A stretch of DNA of 64,000 bases from an uncultured Nitrospira sp. (lineage in GTDB: Bacteria; Nitrospirota; Nitrospiria; Nitrospirales; Nitrospiraceae). Positions 60,539 through 64,000 of the stretch are shown piece after piece. How positions within the stretch are numbered: position 1 is the first letter of the stretch; each line of letters starts with the position of its first letter. The stretch is taken from the NCBI GenBank assembly GCA_902500995.1, contig CABVSR010000015.1, forward strand, positions 1 through 64,000, in the 5' to 3' direction. The notes below the pieces were generated by a model. The model did not search any database and was not told the DNA's origin. It saw only the letters and a list, made by a program, of their open reading frames with translations. The position numbers and the translations under genes are program-made.

Positions 60539-62251
60539 ATGGCACGAGGGAAAGCCAACGAGGCGCTACGCAGCAAGACCAAACCGAATGCCGTCGATGA
60601 ACTCACACGCGGCATCGCCACGCTCCGCGAATTGAGCGTACAGATCGAGGATCTGAGCCGCGATGGATTTCCCTACCGGGAAGCAGTCCGCGCCAGAACC
60701 GAACTCTCGTTGCGTGAAACCATCAGACGATTGTTCGGTGAAAAGTCTCCCGAATACCAGGCGCATAAACATCACAAACTCAAGGTCGGCAGCCGCGCAG
60801 AATCCGCCCAGAGCACCGCGCTCTTGAAGGAATGCATCGCCGCGCTGGAAATTCAGAAAGCTGAGTTGCTCGGTCTCAAACCCGATGAGATCCTTGCCCT
60901 GGTCGCGCCGAAACCGGATCGTCCGGCGCTGACTGTGGTTCCACCTATCACCTCGCCCGATGGCCCCTCAGCTTCGGCAGCGTTAAGCCCTGCCCCGGTT
61001 GGAACCGGTTCCCTTGCCGACTCCCCTGTGCCGGCCGCCATAGCAGCAGTCCCCATCAACCAGCAAGCCCTATCGCTGCCACCCTCTATGGTTGCGGTGG
61101 TTCCGCCCTCCGCAACGCCTCCGGCCGCGGACAGCATGCCAGTATCGTCTCGCGACAGGCCGGAACCGCCCCCGGTCCCGCAATCGGTCTCTACCGCCTC
61201 AGCACCGGCCGAAGTCGCGGTGGTGTCACTGGCGAGCGGCTCATCATCTCCTACTGCGCCATCGCCCAAGACCACCAGCACACCTTCATCCACGCCGCCA
61301 TCGACAACCAATCCCATCTCGAAAGCAGCCGTACATGTTCCCGTTTCCGAGCCAGCCATTCCTCCTGTCGCGCCGACTACGAATGCCATTCCCCAAGGAA
61401 CCATGCCACCCGTGCCTCATACGACCTTGCGCCCACGACCCGCGCCACCAGTCAGCACCGAATTTCCTTCTCCGACTCAACCGGCAGTGAGCGTCGCGAC
61501 CACGGTGACACCGCCGGCCCCGAAGAATCCTGAGCCATCACAGCCGGTCGCCTCAGCCTTGCTTGCACCTTCCGCCGCCTCCGGCACTGTTCACGCTCCA
61601 GACATTCGAACCGCGCCTCCAAGCGTTCAGGCTCTGGTGGAGACAGGACCCAGCCCGACACCGATGCTGCAGCAGGAACCGCCCCCTCCACCCAGCGTGG
61701 TGCCATCTCCTGCACCTGTGCGATCAGCAATCCCCGTGTCACCCGAGATCCGAATCCCCGAAAAGACTCCGGAGGCCAAGGTTTCCGCCGAACCGGGCAC
61801 GCTGGACATCTTGCGGAGGGTCTGCGCGAGATTCCACCTGGTCGCTCGCCAACTGCGGCTCAGGAAGGAATATCGCCCGACGCTTGAGATCAACGACGAG
61901 TACGATTTGCAGGATCTCTTCTACGCGCTGCTCCGATTGCAGTTCGATGAAGTCGGGACGGACGAGTGGACTCCGGCCTATACGAACGGCACGCCCCGCA
62001 CCAGCTATCTTCTCGATTGGGAAAAGACCGTGGTCGTCGTCAAACAAACTCGCTCCGGGCTGACGACGAGGGATCTTGCAGAACAGATTGCGGCTGATAC
62101 CGCCCGCTATTCCGCTCGGCCGAATGCGGCCACGTTGGTGTGCTTCGTCTACGACCCGGACGGACGTGTGGGAAACCCTCGGGGATTGGAGGCCGACCTC
62201 TCCTCGGCCCACGGACCTTTCCGCATCGAAGTCATTGTGGCGCCCAAGTAA
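60539..62251 (+). CDS. Pro-rich protein with degenerate DpnII/MboI-like nuclease domain
   Basis: About 570 residues; ATG at 60539 with GAGGGAGA upstream (the frame is open from 60413). Residues 1-115 form a helical domain (TRGIATLRELSVQIEDLSRDG, RETIRRLFGEKSPEYQAH). About 120-405 is Pro/Ser/Ala/Thr linker. The last 150 residues resemble the REase_DpnII-MboI fold: YDLQDLFYALLRLQFDEVGTDEW, then DLAEQIAADTARYSA and LVCFVYDPDGRVGNPRGLE. The catalytic acidic positions look changed: TSYLLD where DFLL is usual, and VVVVKQTRSGL where VExKxTR is usual. Only the Lys remains. An active nuclease is therefore unlikely; DNA binding or sensing is possible. Confidence 0.75.
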   Translation: MARGKANEALRSKTKPNAVDELTRGIATLRELSVQIEDLSRDGFPYREAVRARTELSLRETIRRLFGEKSPEYQAHKHHKLKVGSRAESAQSTALLKECIAALEIQKAELLGLKPDEILALVAPKPDRPALTVVPPITSPDGPSASAALSPAPVGTGSLADSPVPAAIAAVPINQQALSLPPSMVAVVPPSATPPAADSMPVSSRDRPEPPPVPQSVSTASAPAEVAVVSLASGSSSPTAPSPKTTSTPSSTPPSTTNPISKAAVHVPVSEPAIPPVAPTTNAIPQGTMPPVPHTTLRPRPAPPVSTEFPSPTQPAVSVATTVTPPAPKNPEPSQPVASALLAPSAASGTVHAPDIRTAPPSVQALVETGPSPTPMLQQEPPPPPSVVPSPAPVRSAIPVSPEIRIPEKTPEAKVSAEPGTLDILRRVCARFHLVARQLRLRKEYRPTLEINDEYDLQDLFYALLRLQFDEVGTDEWTPAYTNGTPRTSYLLDWEKTVVVVKQTRSGLTTRDLAEQIAADTARYSARPNAATLVCFVYDPDGRVGNPRGLEADLSSAHGPFRIEVIVAPK

Positions 62252-62375
62252 GACAAGGCCTTTCTGGGTGGGCGGAGTCGCCTGCATCGTGTTGACTTCA
62301 TCCTCGGCAATCCGATAGGTTTCGATTCGCACAAGCCTGCACCGCGGCGACGCCATTCTAAGGGAGAAGTCCTGC

Positions 62376-62630
62376 ATGCCCGACCGAGCCTACGTCCTGA
62401 TCAACGTGCACCCCGGTCAAACCGCCGACGTCGTGAAAGCCTTGGCGGACATCAAAGAGATCAAACAAATCGATCCCTGCTGGGGCAAACCGGACATCTT
62501 CACGATCGTGGAGATTCCTCATCAGGACGCCTTGACCCAGCTCGTGCTGGCGAAAATTCACGCCATTCCCGGTGTCGAACAGACGGATACCCACAACGTC
62601 TACCGGCTTCAGGAGACGAAACCCAAATGA
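62376..62630 (+). CDS. Stand-alone Lrp/AsnC ligand-binding (RAM) domain protein
   Basis: 84 residues, all one ferredoxin-like RAM domain: RAYVLINVHPGQTADVVKAL, DIKEIKQIDPCWGKPDIFTI, VEIPHQDALTQLVLAKIHAI and the GVEQTDT strand. It lacks the N-terminal HTH of full Lrp proteins. Such proteins form decamers that bind amino acids or act as effectors. The following lipoprotein starts in its stop (ATGA), an odd pairing that may reflect only tight packing. Confidence 0.85.
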   Translation: MPDRAYVLINVHPGQTADVVKALADIKEIKQIDPCWGKPDIFTIVEIPHQDALTQLVLAKIHAIPGVEQTDTHNVYRLQETKPK

Positions 62631-63064
62631 CGCGGCTGATCCGGAATGTTCTGCTCCTCACCTTGATCGCCGGATGCGCCGGAGGTCCTCCCCCTCCTGC
62701 GCCGGATGTGATGGAGGTGAGGCTCGAGGCTTCCGCCGACAAGGTCCAAACCGCAGTGACCGACGTCTTGACACAAGGCGGATACACTGTCGAGCAGGAG
62801 GAAGGCGGCAACGTGACGACCGGGATGCGACAGGAAGTCCGCGGTCCCTGGAATGGATTGTTGCGCTGGAGATTTGGCGTCGGGAAAAGCCGTGTCGAAG
62901 CGCGGATCGTGCCGCAAGACGACAACACCACCCGCTTACGGCTGCAGGTATTTTATCGCGGGAAAGACGGGCTGTTCGACAGGTGGGAAGATGCGGAAAC
63001 GCCGTTGCCTCAGAGCGCCGCCAACGAAATCCGATTGATCAAGAACGCCCTCCAATTGTTGTAG
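62627..63064 (+). CDS. Predicted lipoprotein, hypothetical
   Basis: 145 residues, signal LIRNVLLLTLIAGCAGG (lipobox IAGC). A single domain follows: EVRLEASADKVQTAVTDVLTQGGYTVEQEE, then GGNVTTGMRQEVRGPW, SRVEARIVPQDDNTTRLRLQVF. The helix-then-three-strand layout resembles the BamC/NlpB-like or DUF-type lipoprotein domain ("transforming xxGYxxxxxd" pattern). Overlaps the RAM-domain gene by 4 bp. Function unknown. Confidence 0.72.
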   Translation: MTRLIRNVLLLTLIAGCAGGPPPPAPDVMEVRLEASADKVQTAVTDVLTQGGYTVEQEEGGNVTTGMRQEVRGPWNGLLRWRFGVGKSRVEARIVPQDDNTTRLRLQVFYRGKDGLFDRWEDAETPLPQSAANEIRLIKNALQLL

Positions 63065-63071
63065 TCCCCGC

Positions 63072-64000
63072 CTACTTCTCCTCGTTCTCTTCGCCGAAAT
63101 CCAAGCCGAACCGTTCTGCCATCCGATAGAGCGTGCGCCGATCGATGCCGAGGATCTTCGCCGCCTTCACCTTATTGCCCCGCGTCTCTTTCAACACCCG
63201 CGAGAGATGGCGTTTTTCCACTTCGTCTAAGGTCAGCAACGCGTCCTGGTCCCCCTCGGACAGTCCAGCCGCAGGCTTGTCCGGCGGACCGGGCTCCGCC
63301 CTGATCGATTCGGGAAGATCTTCAGGCAAGAGCAACGGACCATGACTCAGAGACACGGCCCGCTCGACCGCATTTTCCAGCTCGCGCACGTTGCCCGGCC
63401 AATGGTAGCGCTTCAAGCAGGCCATCGTGTCAGGGGCAAATCCTCTCACACGCGAGGACTGCTTGGCATATTTCTGCAAAAAATGATGCGCGAGCATCGG
63501 GATATCTTCCTGCCGGTCGGCTAACGAAGGGAGCGCGATGCGCACCACATTCAACCGGTAGTACAAGTCATCGCGGAATTTTCCTTCTTTGACCAGGCCG
63601 GCCAGATCCCGGTTCGTGGCGGCAATAATGCGCACATCGACTTTGACGGAGGATGTACTGCCGACACGCCGGACTTCCTGCTCCTGCATCACCCGCAGGA
63701 GTTTGACCTGGAGCGCCTGGCCGAGATCGCCGATCTCGTCCAGAAACAACGTGCCGCCATTGGCCGCCTCGAATAAGCCGGCCTTCGCGCCGACGGCCCC
63801 GGTGAATGCCCCTTTTTCATAGCCGAACATTTCCGACTCGAGCAGATGGTCGGGGAGGGCGCCGCAGTTCACGGGAATGAACGGTTTGTCGCGACGGGGG
63901 CTATTCAGATGCACGGCTCGTGCGATGAGCTCCTTGCCCGTTCCACTTTCCCCCTCGATCAGCACCGTGCTCCGCCCGTCAGAGACACGGGCGACCAACT
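63072..64000 (-). CDS. Sigma-54-dependent transcriptional activator (NtrC family), 5' end off window
   Basis: The visible 308 residues are the C-terminal two thirds. The AAA+ domain has Walker A GESGTGKE, the sigma-54 contact loop GAFTGA, Walker [13 protein letters not shown] and the arginine-finger region [11 protein letters not shown], with the [12 protein letters not shown] sensor II. After a linker comes a Fis-type HTH ([39 protein letters not shown]). The N-terminal sensing domain, perhaps a receiver, lies beyond the window. It remodels RNA polymerase-sigma-54 at target promoters. Confidence 0.94.
   Translation of the reverse strand, partial: LVARVSDGRSTVLIEGESGTGKELIARAVHLNSPRRDKPFIPVNCGALPDHLLESEMFGYEKGAFTGAVGAKAGLFEAANGGTLFLDEIGDLGQALQVKLLRVMQEQEVRRVGSTSSVKVDVRIIAATNRDLAGLVKEGKFRDDLYYRLNVVRIALPSLADRQEDIPMLAHHFLQKYAKQSSRVRGFAPDTMACLKRYHWPGNVRELENAVERAVSLSHGPLLLPEDLPESIRAEPGPPDKPAAGLSEGDQDALLTLDEVEKRHLSRVLKETRGNKVKAAKILGIDRRTLYRMAERFGLDFGEENEEK

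Overview
The window looks like a stretch of a Nitrospirota, probably Nitrospira-type, chromosome. This is an inference from gene content and protein style: GlgP-type alpha-glucan phosphorylase, HEAT-repeat proteins, a GldA/F/G-DUF4340 transporter block, many small lipoproteins and NtrC-type regulation. No rRNA gene or taxonomic marker is present and no database search was possible. I saw no CRISPR array.

Layout. 1-17.3 kb reads as ordinary backbone: two tRNAs (Gly partial, Tyr), a secreted HELFH protein, a UvrD/PcrA-like helicase, alpha-glucan phosphorylase, HEAT-repeat proteins, RlpA, small envelope proteins, the ABC/GldG/DUF4340 operon and a repeat-containing lipoprotein. At 17,323 the 5' half of a tRNA-Arg(CCT) gene is cut in its anticodon loop by IS3 debris. 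An intact tRNA-Arg(CCT) lies at 47,614, and two further copies of its 3' half lie at 55,588 and 57,416. The simplest reading is that about 40 kb (17.36-57.46 kb) is a composite genomic island stacked in one tRNA-Arg site. Backbone resumes at about 57.5 kb with lipoproteins, a response regulator, a protein with a degenerate DpnII/MboI-like domain, and a sigma-54 activator running off the window end.

Island part 1 (18-47.6 kb) is an envelope and sulfatase module. It holds two Cys-type arylsulfatases plus the remains of a third, a true formylglycine-generating enzyme with both catalytic cysteines, and outer-membrane channels of OprB, FadL (two), phenol-pathway-transporter and alginate-export types. 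It also holds DUF3313, DUF4136 and DUF4403 lipoproteins, a PqiA-PqiA-PqiB-PqiC operon, a soluble histidine kinase with a receiver-only regulator, and a NarL-type regulator. Nine copies of a palindrome, consensus ACTGTCA-N4-TGACAGT, occur only here. In seven of nine sites a TAnnnn -10-like hexamer starts 23-24 nt after the palindrome core on the side facing the gene (a divergent eighth also fits), with the palindrome centred near -43.5. I read this as a dedicated, self-contained regulon, and it is the most interesting finding in the window.

Island part 2 (47.6-55.6 kb) is a small integrative element: tRNA-Arg, tyrosine integrase, excisionase-like HTH protein, Rep_trans initiator and ribbon-helix-helix protein. 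It carries AT-richer cargo: a three-gene overlapping operon ending in a metallo-beta-lactamase-fold hydrolase, behind an 18-bp perfect palindrome, and a convergent patatin-like lipoprotein. Part 3 (55.6-57.5 kb) is a second small insertion with an IS3 remnant and a DUF104/VapC-type toxin-antitoxin pair whose toxin is frameshifted. Decay is common across the island: IS3 and IS5 remnants, broken HigBA, porin fragments, an integrase tail and a truncated symporter.
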